Below the pieces are notes generated by a model. That model did not search any database. It saw only the letters and a program-made list of their open reading frames with translations, and was not told where the DNA came from. Position numbers and translations under genes: made by a program. This document shows positions 1 through 7,505 of a DNA stretch of 64,000 nucleotides, piece after piece (within the stretch, counting starts at the first letter, position 1; the number at the start of each line of letters is the position of its first letter). The stretch comes from Kineosporia mesophila (lineage in GTDB: Bacteria; Actinomycetota; Actinomycetes; Actinomycetales; Kineosporiaceae), in contig NZ_JAJOMA010000001.1 of NCBI RefSeq assembly GCF_021129235.1, positions 62,001-126,000 of the forward strand. The letters run 5' to 3'.

Positions 1-205
1 CATCCACGTCGATCACGGCGGTGGCCCCCTCAGGCGTTCAGCTACTCCCAGCAATCATGAGGGGCCCATTCTCTCGACACACAGTGACCATGGTCCGAGC
101 GACACGCCCTGAACTTCTGTTACTGGGGAGATTCGGCTGAACAGCTGGGACGCGCGGGCTGGAAGGTGAGCCGACCACTATCGGTGCGCATCCGCGTCCT
201 CAAGC
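1..205. other. window edge, no confident gene
   Basis: No convincing reading frame lies in these bases. On the minus strand a GTG at 14-16 sits about eight bases after a GAGGGGG stretch, so a gene could begin there and run off the left edge, but only five codons are visible and I do not call it. Confidence 0.4.
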
Positions 206-262
206 AATAAAAAGTTCGTGATCAGGCAAAGTGTCCCGGGGACACCTTGCCTGATCACGAAC
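206..262 (-). terminator. intrinsic terminator of the xfp-ackA operon
   Basis: Positions 214-262 form a near-perfect 49-base palindrome (GTTCGTGATCAGGCA against TGCCTGATCACGAAC). Read on the minus strand it is followed at once by TTTTTATT. It begins 18 bases beyond the ackA stop codon, so it should end the xfp-ackA transcript. The palindrome arms resemble those of another hairpin at 57411-57455 just upstream of prfA. Confidence 0.85.
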
Positions 263-279
263 GGGTGAGCGGTGGTGGA

Positions 280-1371
280 TCAGCCGAGGAGGCTGCGGAC
301 CTCACCGGAGATCTGCAGGTCTTCGCGGGCGGTGATGACGAAGGTGCGCGCCGTTGCGTTCTCGGAACTGATCTCCAGGTCGCTGTGGGCCTGGCTGTTC
401 AGGGCACCGTCGACCGTGATCCCGGCCCAGCCGAGAGCGACAGCGACCCGCTCGCGGATGATCGGCGAGTGCTCGCCGACACCACCGGTGAAGACGAGCG
501 CGTCGATACCGCCGGCCGAGGCGATCATCGAGCCGATGCTGCTGATCAGCCGGTGCACGTAGGTGTCGAGCGCCAGGATCGAGCGCTCGTCACCCTTTTC
601 GACACCGGCCTCCACGTCGCGCATGTCGTTGCTGCCGGACAGGGCGATCAGGCCGCCCTCGCGCTCGAGGCCCTTGGCCACGTCCTGCGCGGACAGGCCG
701 GCCTGCTGTTGCAGCCAGAGCACGATGTTCGGGTCGACCGTGCCCGAGCGAGTGGCCATGACCAGCCCCTCGAGCGGGGTGAACCCCATGGTGGTGTCCA
801 CGCTGTTGCCACCGGCGACCGCGCAGAGCGAGGCGCCGGCGCCCAGATGACACACCACCGTGCGCAGTTCCGACACCGGCCGCCCGGCCAGGTCCGCGGC
901 CCGGGCCGACGCGTAGGCGTGGGAGAGACCGTGGAACCCGTAACGGCGGATGCCGTAAGTCTCCCGCCATTGCGCCGGCACCGCGTAGGTGTAGGCGCCC
1001 GGGGCGAGCGTGGTGTGGAACGCCGTGTCGAAACAGGCCACGTGCGGTACGTCGGGCAGCAGCTGACGAATCGCCTCGAGCCCGGCGATCGCCTTCGGCT
1101 GGTGCAGCGGGGCGAGCGGGGTGATGGCCCGCAGTTGCTCCATCACCTCGTCGTCGATGAGGGCGGGCCCGCTGAACTGCGTGCCGCCGTGCACGAACCG
1201 GTGGCCAACGGCCTGCGGTCTCGGCCAATCATCGAGTGCCGCAGACAGTTCGGCCACATCGAAGCCCGAGGTGTCGGCCGGCAGGTCGACCGTGCCGATC
1301 ACTTCGTCCGCATCCCCGAGGAGACGGACCTTGAGGCTCGACGAGCCCGCGTTGACCACCAGTACGTGCAT
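280..1371 (-). CDS. ackA: acetate kinase
   Basis: 363 residues; makes acetate and ATP from acetyl phosphate and ADP (reversible) in the cytosol. The protein opens with the family's N-A-G-S-S-S-L-K phosphate-binding motif and shows the conserved RFVHGG, FDTAFH and GFHGLSH blocks, then VVCHLGAG with the catalytic region and a C-terminal TAREDLQI carrying the usual glutamate. At 363 residues it is shorter than the roughly 400-residue E. coli enzyme, as is common in actinobacteria. It starts five bases after the xfp stop, so the two are co-transcribed: phosphoketolase supplies acetyl phosphate and this kinase turns it into ATP and acetate. A strong terminator follows. Confidence 0.96.
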   Translation of the reverse strand: MHVLVVNAGSSSLKVRLLGDADEVIGTVDLPADTSGFDVAELSAALDDWPRPQAVGHRFVHGGTQFSGPALIDDEVMEQLRAITPLAPLHQPKAIAGLEAIRQLLPDVPHVACFDTAFHTTLAPGAYTYAVPAQWRETYGIRRYGFHGLSHAYASARAADLAGRPVSELRTVVCHLGAGASLCAVAGGNSVDTTMGFTPLEGLVMATRSGTVDPNIVLWLQQQAGLSAQDVAKGLEREGGLIALSGSNDMRDVEAGVEKGDERSILALDTYVHRLISSIGSMIASAGGIDALVFTGGVGEHSPIIRERVAVALGWAGITVDGALNSQAHSDLEISSENATARTFVITAREDLQISGEVRSLLG

Positions 1372-1376
1372 CGTTG

Positions 1377-3818
1377 TTACTCCTGCTCCGTGCTACCGCT
1401 TGCGTCGCTGTCACTGTAGGGCCAGGACCAGTCGGCGATCTCGGGGGCGTCCTCACCGTGTTCCCGGGTGTAGGCCCGGGCGGCGATCCGGAAGTCGTCG
1501 AGCTTCTGCCGGAGCACGGCCCGGCTGCTGCCGAGCGAGGGCACCCGGTCGATGACGTCCATGGCCAGGCGGAACCGGTCCAGGTCGTTGAGCATCACCA
1601 TGTCGAAGGGCGTCGTGGTGGTGCCCTCCTCCTTGTACCCGCGGACGTGGATGTTGTTGTGGTTGCGCCGCCGGTAGGTGAGCCGGTGGATCAGGGTCGG
1701 GTAGCCGTGGTACGCGAACACCACCGGCTTGTCCTCGGTGAAGAGCGCGTCGAACTCGTTGTCCGACAGGCCGTGCGGGTGCTCCGACTCCGACTGCAGA
1801 CGCATCAGGTCGACCACGTTGATCACGCGGACCTTCAGGTCCGGCACGTACTGACGCAGCAGGTCGACCGCGGCCAGGGTCTCGAGGGTCGGGATGTCAC
1901 CGGCGCAGGCCAGCACCACGTCGGGCTCGCCGTCGCAGTTCGACGCCCACTGCCAGATACCCAGACCGCGCGTGCAGTGCGCGATCGCCTCGTCCATCGT
2001 CAGGTAGTTCAGGGCCGGCTGCTTGCCCGCCACGATCACGTTGACGTAGTTGGTGCTGCGCAGGGCGTGGTCGGTCACCGACAGCAGGGTGTTCGCGTCC
2101 GGCGGCAGGTAGACCCGGACGACCTCGGCCTTCTTCTGCACCACGTGGTCGATGAATCCCGGGTCCTGGTGTGAGAACCCGTTGTGGTCCTGGCGCCAGA
2201 CGTGGCTCGTCAGCAGGTAGTTGAGCGACGGGATCGGGCGCCGCCAGGGGATCTCCGACGTCGTCTTCAGCCACTTCGCGTGCTGGTTGAACATCGCGTC
2301 GATGATGTGGATGAAGGCTTCGTAGCAGGTGAACAGGCCGTGCCGGCCGGTCAGGTTGTAGCCCTCGAGCCAGCCTTGGCAGAGGTGCTCGGAGAGGACC
2401 TCCATCACCTGACCACTCGGGTCGAGGTGATCGTCACCCTCGACCGTGCCGGTGTTCCAGGCCCGGTCCGTGACCTCGAAGACCGGGGAGAGCCGGTTCG
2501 AGGCGACCTCGTCCGGGCCCATCAGCCGGAAGTTGGTCGGGTTCGCCTTCATCACGTCACGCAGCCAGATGCCCATCTGGCGGGTGGCCTCGCTCGACGT
2601 GACGGCCGGCGTCTTCACGTCGACCGCGTAGTCACGGAAGTCGGGCAGACGCAGGGCCTTGGTGAGCAGACCGCCGTTGGCGTGCGGGTTGGCGCTCATC
2701 CGCCGGTTGCCCTCGGGGGCCAGCGCGGCCAGCTCCGGCAGGAGCGAGCCGTCCGGGCCGAACAGTTCCTCGGGGCGGTAGCTACGCAGCCACTCCTCGA
2801 GCTGGGCGCGGTGGGCGTCGTCCTTCCGGGTGCCGGACAGCGGCACCTGGTGCGACCGCCACGAGCCCTCGACCTGATGGCCGTCCACGACCTTGGGGCC
2901 GGTCCAGCCCTTGGGGGTGCGCAGCACGATCATCGGCCAGGCCGGAGGCTCTTCGTGGGTGACGCCGGTGCGGGCGTCGGTCTGGATGCGCTCGATGTCG
3001 TCGAGCGCGGCCTCGAGCGCCGCGGCGAACGCCTGGTGAACCTGCGCCGGGTCGTCACCGGTGACCAGGTACGGCTTGTGGCCGTAGCCCTCCATCAACG
3101 CCACCAGCTGCTTCTCCGGGATCCGGGCGAGCAGGGTGGGGTTGGCGATCTTGTAGCCGTTCAGGTGCAGCACCGGCAGCACCGCGCCGTCACGCCGCGG
3201 GTCGACGAACTTGTTGGAGTGCCAGCTCGCTGCCAGCGGGCCGGTCTCGGCCTCACCGTCACCGACCACCGTCAGGGCGATCAGGTCGGGGTTGTCGAAG
3301 ATCGCGCCGTACCCGTGAACCAGGGCGTATCCCAGCTCGCCGCCCTCGTGGATCGATCCAGGCGTCTCGGGTGCCACATGGCTCGGGATACCACCGGGGA
3401 AGGAGAACTGACGGAACAGCTTTCGCAGGCCGGTCTCGTCCTCGGTGATGTGCGAGTAGACCTCGCTGTACGTGCCTTCGAGGTACGCGTTCGCCACCAG
3501 GCCGGGGCCGCCGTGGCCCGGGCCGGTGATGTAGATCGCGTCCAGGTCGCGCTGCTTGATCACGCGGTTCATGTGCGCGTAGATCAGGTTCAGGCCCGGG
3601 GTCGTGCCCCAGTGGCCCAGTAGACGGGGCTTGATGTGCTCAGCTACCAGTGGCTCGTGCAACAGCGGGTTGTCGAGCAGGTAGATCTGGCCAACCGACA
3701 GGTAGTTGGCGGCGCGCCAGTAGGCGTCGATTGCGGTGAGCTCCTCATCGGTGAGGGGCTTTTCGCCGGCCGCCGGGGCCGTACGGGTCGGGGTTACGTC
3801 GGTCATGGCTTCGGTCAT
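1377..3818 (-). CDS. xfp: xylulose-5-phosphate/fructose-6-phosphate phosphoketolase
   Basis: 813 residues. Thiamine-diphosphate enzyme that splits xylulose 5-phosphate (and often fructose 6-phosphate) with phosphate into acetyl phosphate plus a smaller sugar phosphate. Visible family blocks are [11 protein letters not shown] near residue 100, the TPP-binding [15 protein letters not shown] through [12 protein letters not shown] segment, and a C-terminal domain with [11 protein letters not shown]. Length fits the family (about 790-825). An upstream in-frame start at 3986 exists, but its first 56 residues do not look like phosphoketolase. I chose ATG 3818, which has AGGAG 11 bases upstream; ATG 3806 is a weaker alternative. 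First gene of an operon with ackA (5-base gap). Confidence 0.95.
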   Translation of the reverse strand: MTEAMTDVTPTRTAPAAGEKPLTDEELTAIDAYWRAANYLSVGQIYLLDNPLLHEPLVAEHIKPRLLGHWGTTPGLNLIYAHMNRVIKQRDLDAIYITGPGHGGPGLVANAYLEGTYSEVYSHITEDETGLRKLFRQFSFPGGIPSHVAPETPGSIHEGGELGYALVHGYGAIFDNPDLIALTVVGDGEAETGPLAASWHSNKFVDPRRDGAVLPVLHLNGYKIANPTLLARIPEKQLVALMEGYGHKPYLVTGDDPAQVHQAFAAALEAALDDIERIQTDARTGVTHEEPPAWPMIVLRTPKGWTGPKVVDGHQVEGSWRSHQVPLSGTRKDDAHRAQLEEWLRSYRPEELFGPDGSLLPELAALAPEGNRRMSANPHANGGLLTKALRLPDFRDYAVDVKTPAVTSSEATRQMGIWLRDVMKANPTNFRLMGPDEVASNRLSPVFEVTDRAWNTGTVEGDDHLDPSGQVMEVLSEHLCQGWLEGYNLTGRHGLFTCYEAFIHIIDAMFNQHAKWLKTTSEIPWRRPIPSLNYLLTSHVWRQDHNGFSHQDPGFIDHVVQKKAEVVRVYLPPDANTLLSVTDHALRSTNYVNVIVAGKQPALNYLTMDEAIAHCTRGLGIWQWASNCDGEPDVVLACAGDIPTLETLAAVDLLRQYVPDLKVRVINVVDLMRLQSESEHPHGLSDNEFDALFTEDKPVVFAYHGYPTLIHRLTYRRRNHNNIHVRGYKEEGTTTTPFDMVMLNDLDRFRLAMDVIDRVPSLGSSRAVLRQKLDDFRIAARAYTREHGEDAPEIADWSWPYSDSDASGSTEQE

Positions 3819-4289
3819 CGCCTGGACCGCTCCTCTCGGATTGTTTGATCCGGTTCGATCTTCCCGAACCTTCGGGCGAGTGCCAACAGGACTTTCGTCG
3901 GGGCCGGGGTGGCCACTCGGCACCACCTCCGGCGGCAAGTGGCCCCCACCGGGCAGAACGGTCAACTTTCCTTGCCGGACAAGCAATCCGGTTGTCCGGA
4001 CATCCGTTCAGGCTGGTTGTGGCCAAGGTCTGGCCCCGCACTTCGATGCCGTTACCGATGATTGCCCCAGGTCACTGGTCCTGGCAGGAAGTGCCAAGGG
4101 TGCGCTGAATTTCGCGGGGAGGTGTGTTGTCCGCCAGCACGGGCCGGGCATCGGTGGGCTGAACGCGCTCGCGGTGGGCGGCCTGGAGCGCGGCCAGTCA
4201 TGGCGGGTTGATCCCAGGTGATGTCATCCCTGTTCATATGACGTTCACCGGAATCGTTTTCGTGTTCGGAGGCGCAGCGGGCCAGATCG
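3819..4289. other. intergenic region upstream of xfp, no gene seen
   Basis: About 470 bases. The frames open here give arginine- and proline-rich, non-protein-like translations. It should hold the xfp promoter, but I see no clear -35/-10 pair. The one structured element is the CCGGACA/TGTCCGG inverted repeat listed separately. Confidence 0.5.
3975..3999. promoter_or_regulatory. inverted repeat upstream of xfp, possible operator
   Basis: CCGGACA (3975-3981) and TGTCCGG (3993-3999) are a perfect 7-base inverted repeat separated by 11 bases, about 157 bases upstream of the xfp start codon. A regulator-binding site is possible from its position; nothing in the sequence names the regulator. Confidence 0.3.
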
Positions 4290-4518
4290 CGTGGTCTTCG
4301 GGCGGCCGGGCTGCGTCCCCGCCCGGAGCGGTCGTAGGCCACGGTGGCCAGGTCTGCGGGGAGCTCCGCCTTCACATGGGCCCAGTAGCTGCGGCTGCCG
4401 CCCAGCCCAGCCCGGCCTCGAACGCGACCACGGGACGGTCGGCGGGGCCCTCGCGCCGCAGGTAGAAGAGGTCGCGGCCGTCTTTCAGGTGCGCCACACC
4501 CGGAACCTGCTCGCCCAT
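4290..4518 (-). pseudogene. truncated, frameshifted alpha/beta hydrolase
   Basis: From ATG 4518 (AGGAAGG nine bases upstream) the frame reads like the start of an alpha/beta hydrolase: GVAHLKDGRDLFYLRREG, then PVVAFEAGLG. It then leaves frame at about 4395 and meets a stop at 4372. The adjacent frame continues the same fold with GSRSYWAHVKAELPADLATV and AYDRSGRGRS (the strand-4 region), after which all resemblance ends near 4290. The gene thus keeps about 75 residues, has a one-base shift, and lacks the nucleophile elbow and catalytic histidine. It cannot make an active enzyme. Confidence 0.7.
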
Positions 4519-4589
4519 CCGCGCCGCCCTTCCTGGTCCGTGACCATGCACCTGCCCCGGCGGGGGGCGGTGCACGATCACGGCGGAAG

Positions 4590-4603
4590 TTAGGCTAGCC
4601 TAA
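4590..4603. promoter_or_regulatory. iron-box-like palindrome (IdeR/DmdR type)
   Basis: TTAGGCTAGCCTAA is a perfect 14-base palindrome matching the core of the actinobacterial iron box (consensus TTAGGTTAGSCTAACCTAA), though only about half of the 19-base consensus is matched outside the core. It lies 72 bases upstream of the hydrolase remnant, so it may once have put that gene under iron control. The lipoprotein gene on the other side ends towards it and is not a target. Confidence 0.5.
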
Positions 4604-4623
4604 GTTGGCCAGATCGTCGATCT

Positions 4624-5280
4624 CTACTGCGTGGTGGGCCGGGTCCACGCGCTGACGTAGACATCGCCGGTCGAGCCGATGTCCAGATACGCCATGAACA
4701 CCTGCTCCGTCTCTCCGGACGTCAGCCGCACGCCACCCGCCTTCACCGACCGGTCGTCCTCAGTGAGAGTGATGATGCTGCGCCAGGAAAGGACCGACGA
4801 AAGCTCCTGGCCCGGCTTCAGTTCGAAGGAGCTCGGCCGGGGCGTCGGCATGCCGGTCACAGCCGCCTCGCCGGGTTCGACCGTCACGTCCAGCGGGCGC
4901 TGGAACTCGTCGACCACGGTCAGATCGGGGTAGCCCTTCACCGTCCGGACGGTCGAGCTACAGTTCTTCACGGTCAGCCCGGTGACGCGCAAACCCATTG
5001 CCGCATCGCCAAAACCGACTTCGAAGGTCAAGCCGTCGGGTGGACAGGTGGTGTCGGTGACGGTGCTGTACGGCGTCTCCGGGGTGGTGTAACCGCCCAC
5101 GTACGGCGCTGGTTCTGTGGTGTACCAGGGCTGGGTCGGGGGTACGGACGAGGTGGTCGTCGGGGCTGTTGTCGCGGGGATCAGGATTGGCGGGGGTGTA
5201 CCTGCGTCCGCGGAGACTTCTCCGCAGCCCGCCAGGAGCGCGATGAGGCCGAGCAGGATTGTTGGCCGGACGGAACGCAT
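4624..5280 (-). CDS. secreted lipoprotein with DUF4232-like domain
   Basis: 218 residues from ATG 5280 (a GTG two codons earlier is possible). It has a short positive N-terminus, a leucine-rich core and a lipobox ending LLAGC with the acylated cysteine at residue 19, so it should be anchored outside the membrane. A Pro/Thr/Tyr-rich linker (about 25-75) precedes a beta-rich domain with paired cysteines (TTCPPDG, then VKNCSS), a VKGYPDLTVVDEFQRPL segment and an ELKPGQ stretch. This is the pattern I associate with DUF4232, a family of unknown function in actinobacterial exported proteins. No operon partner; ligand unknown. Confidence 0.7.
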   Translation of the reverse strand: MRSVRPTILLGLIALLAGCGEVSADAGTPPPILIPATTAPTTTSSVPPTQPWYTTEPAPYVGGYTTPETPYSTVTDTTCPPDGLTFEVGFGDAAMGLRVTGLTVKNCSSTVRTVKGYPDLTVVDEFQRPLDVTVEPGEAAVTGMPTPRPSSFELKPGQELSSVLSWRSIITLTEDDRSVKAGGVRLTSGETEQVFMAYLDIGSTGDVYVSAWTRPTTQ

Positions 5281-5445
5281 CGCCACAATCTAGGGCATGG
5301 TCTCGGGGTGCTCCCTGGTCTGCTGTTCGGGGAGGCCGATGCCGGGATCGAAGTGGCCGCGTACCGGGGGCAGGAGGGGGTCTCGTCCGCGGTGGGCCCG
5401 GACGACGGTTCGCTGGGCGTTGGCGGTCAGGCTTTGTGTGTTGAT

Positions 5446-5912
5446 TCATGATGCGCACATGACTTTTTCGATCTCGGCCACCATCTTCTCCGGGTGGGCT
5501 GGGCCGATGAGCCAGTACACGAAGGGCGGGTTCCGGTCTTGGTTGAACCCGCAGACGACGATGCCCCGATCGGCCAAGCCGGCGTGGTGGGTGAGCGAGT
5601 TGAACTTAGGGCGAAGTCGGCGGAGAGAAAGTTCTCGAAGATGTATACCCGCCCCGGATCAACTGTTTCCCAGCGAACGATCGAGCGACTGCGGAAACCA
5701 AGTACCAGGCCGTTTTCGCAGACTCGTTGCCGGTAGGCCAAGACTCCGGGTAACGAGCAGAGGAAGTATGTGAAGGACATCAACCAGCCGGTGCAGAAGG
5801 CGGCGATTTTCACATCCATCGGGCCGGTCCAGAGCAGAGTGAGGGGCAAATTGACGAGGAGTACCAGTCCGACCCATCGCCGGGTCGGCCATGCTGCTCG
5901 TTTCCTGCCCAA
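5446..5912 (-). pseudogene. small membrane protein with a one-base frameshift
   Basis: From the ATG at 5912 the frame encodes two hydrophobic helices (about residues 12-30 and 36-58) and then a soluble segment RVYIFENFLSADFA. At about 5607-5611 (a GGG run) the natural frame is lost. The next frame then reads protein-like to a TGA at 5446: KFNSLTHHAGLADRGIVVCG, then FVYWLIGPAHPEKMVAEIEK. The unshifted frame continues instead as Ser/Thr/Arg-rich nonsense to 5427. Restoring one G in the run (a C on the coding strand) would give a continuous protein of about 155 residues. It is either a real pseudogene or a sequencing error in a homopolymer. I do not recognise the family. Confidence 0.6.
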
Positions 5913-6001
5913 GTTGTAGCGGTCCAGTATCAGAAGATCGAGAACTATTGGAAGTCTAGGATCGTCTTACCCAGCGAGCTCGAAGAACCCCTTCGGCTCG
6001 G

Positions 6002-6186
6002 TCACTGCTCTGCCGTCTCCTTGATGAGGATCTTCTTCCAGTATCGACGGAGGTCCTACCTGTCGACTCTGGCATAGCGCAGGTCGTTCATCTGGGGCGG
6101 TCCCAGGTAAGAGCCACCAAGACCGGCATGCAGCGAACTCCAGGGGTCGAGTACGGGGCCGCCGACGGCCCGACAGACAACTATGG
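6002..6186 (-). pseudogene. gene tail with in-frame TAG, next to the left end of the mobile element
   Basis: Minus-strand translation from about 6186 gives a protein-like stretch (VLDPWSSLHAGLGGSYLGPP, QMNDLRYARVDR), then a TAG at 6056-6058. It continues in the same frame as DLRRYWKKILIKETAEQ to a TGA at 6002. Reading through the TAG yields one smooth 60-residue C-terminus, so a single base change probably made the stop. There is no start codon; the 5' part is missing, and the frame is closed by a TGA just upstream, inside the tRNA terminator-like hairpin. Family not recognised. Confidence 0.45.
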
Positions 6187-6220
6187 CCCGCGATCAGGAT
6201 ATTACCTGGTCAGCAGGCCA
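6184..6220 (-). terminator. degenerate tRNA-Arg terminator left behind at attL
   Basis: An imperfect inverted repeat (TGGCC.GC..TCAGG against CCTGGTCAGCAGGCCA). Its middle closely resembles the terminator next to the intact tRNA-Arg at 21469-21500: GGATATTACCTGGTCAGC here, GGATACTGCCTGGTCAGC there. It lies just past the displaced 3' end of the tRNA gene, where the original tRNA terminator should be. Confidence 0.5.
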
Positions 6221-6236
6221 TCGTACTGATCACTCT

Positions 6237-6283
6237 GTGGTGCCCCCGGCAGGATTCGAACCTGCGCTTTCGCCTCCGGAGGG
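6237..6283 (-). other. attL: displaced 3' part of tRNA-Arg(CCG)
   Basis: Forty-seven bases identical to 21521-21567. On the minus strand it reads as the anticodon-stem 3' side, variable loop, T arm, acceptor 3' strand and encoded CCA of tRNA-Arg. Identity stops abruptly at 6284. It is a non-functional tRNA fragment and marks the left boundary of the integrated element. Confidence 0.93.
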
Positions 6284-6380
6284 AGGCTCAAGTCTTGGGC
6301 CCAATACGTCTCTGACCTGCTCTGATGCCCGTCTGAGTCGATCTCCCCCGGCATACTTTGGAAGGGATTGGGAACAAGCA

Positions 6381-6409
6381 GCTGAAACAGTAACCCCGAC
6401 TGTTTCAGC
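6381..6409. repeat. perfect 11-bp inverted repeat near attL
   Basis: GCTGAAACAGT (6381-6391) and ACTGTTTCAGC (6399-6409) flank a 7-base loop, about 100 bases inside the left end of the element and upstream of the first gene. It could be an integrase or excisionase arm site, an operator, or a hairpin. There is no T-tract. Confidence 0.5.
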
Positions 6410-6476
6410 CGCTCTTATCCACAGGTTGACCACGATGGGCAGACGGCCGGCGGTAGGCCGTGGGAAACTCGGTCTC

Positions 6477-6794
6477 GTGAGTGACCTGGACGAGCTGCGG
6501 ACGCGGATGGCTGCTGTTGAGAGCGAGCTGTCTCGCCTCCGGGAGGAGAACGCCGTGACGCGGACCGTTGCCAGCCTGGCCGACCGGGACGTGAGCGAGT
6601 TCCGTGGGGTGCAGAGCGCTAACGTACAGACGCTGAACGCGCTGCGGGAGACGCAGCTAGAGCAGAGCAAGGTTCTCGCTGCGCACGGGCGCACGCTTGA
6701 GACGATTGCTGCGGCGGTCGGTGGTCTTGTGGTTCAGGTCGGGGACCTGGCCGAGGCCGTCAACCGGATCGCTCCGCCGAACGCTGCGGAGTAG
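6477..6794 (+). CDS. small coiled-coil protein at the left end of the AICE
   Basis: 105 residues from GTG 6477. It is almost entirely helical with heptad-like spacing (DELRTRMAAVESELSRLREE near the start, later ETQLEQSKVLAAHGRTLETI), so it is probably a cytoplasmic coiled-coil oligomer. No catalytic motif. An ATG at 6435 is in frame, but the residues before 6477 are arginine- and glycine-rich and unlike the rest. The frame open further upstream only translates the attL tRNA fragment and is not protein. Neither start has a strong ribosome-binding site. First gene inside the element; its role is unknown, with a part in excision or DNA handling only a guess from position. Confidence 0.65.
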   Translation: MSDLDELRTRMAAVESELSRLREENAVTRTVASLADRDVSEFRGVQSANVQTLNALRETQLEQSKVLAAHGRTLETIAAAVGGLVVQVGDLAEAVNRIAPPNAAE

Positions 6795-6800
6795 CTGAGT

Positions 6801-6887
6801 GGGGACACCTACCCGTCGGCTGTCCCCATACCTGAGAGAGTCACCGCTGGTCAGGGCAGTTCGGGGACAGCGGGGACCGAAGGGACA
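6801..6887. repeat. GGGGACA box cluster, left end of AICE
   Basis: Within 90 bases after the coiled-coil gene there are GGGGACA (6801-6807), TGTCCCC (6821-6827), GGGGACA (6863-6869), GGGGACC (6872-6878) and AGGGACA (6881-6887). The first pair makes a palindrome spaced by 13 bases, and the same arrangement recurs at 19743-19768 near the right end. This suggests binding sites for one element-encoded protein. Confidence 0.5.
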
Positions 6888-6912
6888 CCCCGAGGTCTGA
6901 GGCGCGGCCGAC

Positions 6913-7158
6913 CTATTGAAGTCCCATGACTCCGAGGTCGTCGGGCTCGGCCCGGGCGAACAGCTCGGTGATGGTGATGCCCAACGCCTCGCAGAACCGC
7001 GGGATGTCGTTAGCCGTGGTGGTGCGCTGCCCGGATTCGATGTCGGACACCGTGTCCCCGGAGACGCCGAGACGTTCGCCGAGCTGCCGCTGGGTCAGCT
7101 TGAGGCGCGCGCGTTCGCTCCGCACGTTCGCCGCGATCACCGTCTGAAGATCGGCCAC
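6913..7158 (-). CDS. XRE-family helix-turn-helix regulator
   Basis: 81 residues. A single Cro/CI-type HTH domain fills residues 8-65: LKLTQRQLGERLGVSGDTVS is helices 2 and 3, followed by DIESGQRTTTANDI and the family's C-terminal helix ALGITITELF. No sensor domain. It is divergent from nothing nearby; it faces the coiled-coil gene and ends within the box-rich segment. Inside an AICE such a regulator most likely represses transfer or excision genes, which is inference from context. The GGGGACA boxes downstream are candidate, untested targets. Confidence 0.85.
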   Translation of the reverse strand: MADLQTVIAANVRSERARLKLTQRQLGERLGVSGDTVSDIESGQRTTTANDIPRFCEALGITITELFARAEPDDLGVMGLQ

Positions 7159-7505
7159 GTAGGAACGCTAAGGAGAGACTCCCGGCGGGGCGTACCGCCG
7201 ATCCAGTGAATGGATAAAGTCACGTCAAATTCGGCAAACACTCCAATCCAAAGAGAACTTGCCGTACTGTTGGTGATGGCACCGCTCCTCCGGAGAACGG
7301 GGTGTACGTCCTGGTTGGGCGGTGCCACCCAAGCGCCCGGTGTGGTGCGGCTGACGAGTCGCACGTAAAGCACAGCCGGGGCCGCTGCCGCCCCGGTCTG
7401 ACATCCCTCCGTCGGCCGGGGCGGCAGTGCGTTTAGACATTCTGTAGTTGCCTGAGCTGCACTGGTTAGCGCTGCGAGTCTCGTCTGACATTCTCGAATC
7501 GGCGG
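7159..7505. other. intergenic region between XRE gene and NACHT gene
   Basis: About 350 bases without a credible gene. Base composition falls towards 7200-7300. It should hold the XRE promoter and the end of the NACHT transcript; the strong hairpin at 7385-7427 is the only clear signal. Confidence 0.5.
7385..7427 (-). terminator. hairpin downstream of the NACHT gene
   Basis: CTGCCGCCCCGG (7385-7396) and CCGGGGCGGCAG (7416-7427) form a perfect 12-base stem, about 80 bases past the stop of the NACHT gene on the minus strand. Only a weak T-run (CTTTACG) follows, so termination is plausible rather than certain. Confidence 0.5.

Noticed and set aside
1-16. Gene start on the minus strand at the left edge
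   Set aside because: GTG with a fair ribosome site, but only five codons are visible.
247-1419. Long plus-strand frame over ackA
   Set aside because: It is the antisense of a certain acetate kinase and its translation is Arg/Gly/Val/His-rich without domain character.
1374-3623. Long plus-strand frames opposite xfp
   Set aside because: Antisense shadows produced by high GC; the minus strand encodes a full phosphoketolase.
4052-4375. 107-residue minus-strand frame as a gene
   Set aside because: Only its first 25-30 residues continue the hydrolase; the rest is not protein-like, so it is treated as part of the pseudogene.
6183-6476. Upstream extension of the coiled-coil gene across attL
   Set aside because: It translates the tRNA fragment (PPAGFEPAL type), a well-known artefact.
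7137-7373. 78-residue frame on the minus strand upstream of the XRE gene
   Set aside because: No ribosome site, overlaps the XRE start region, and no protein character.
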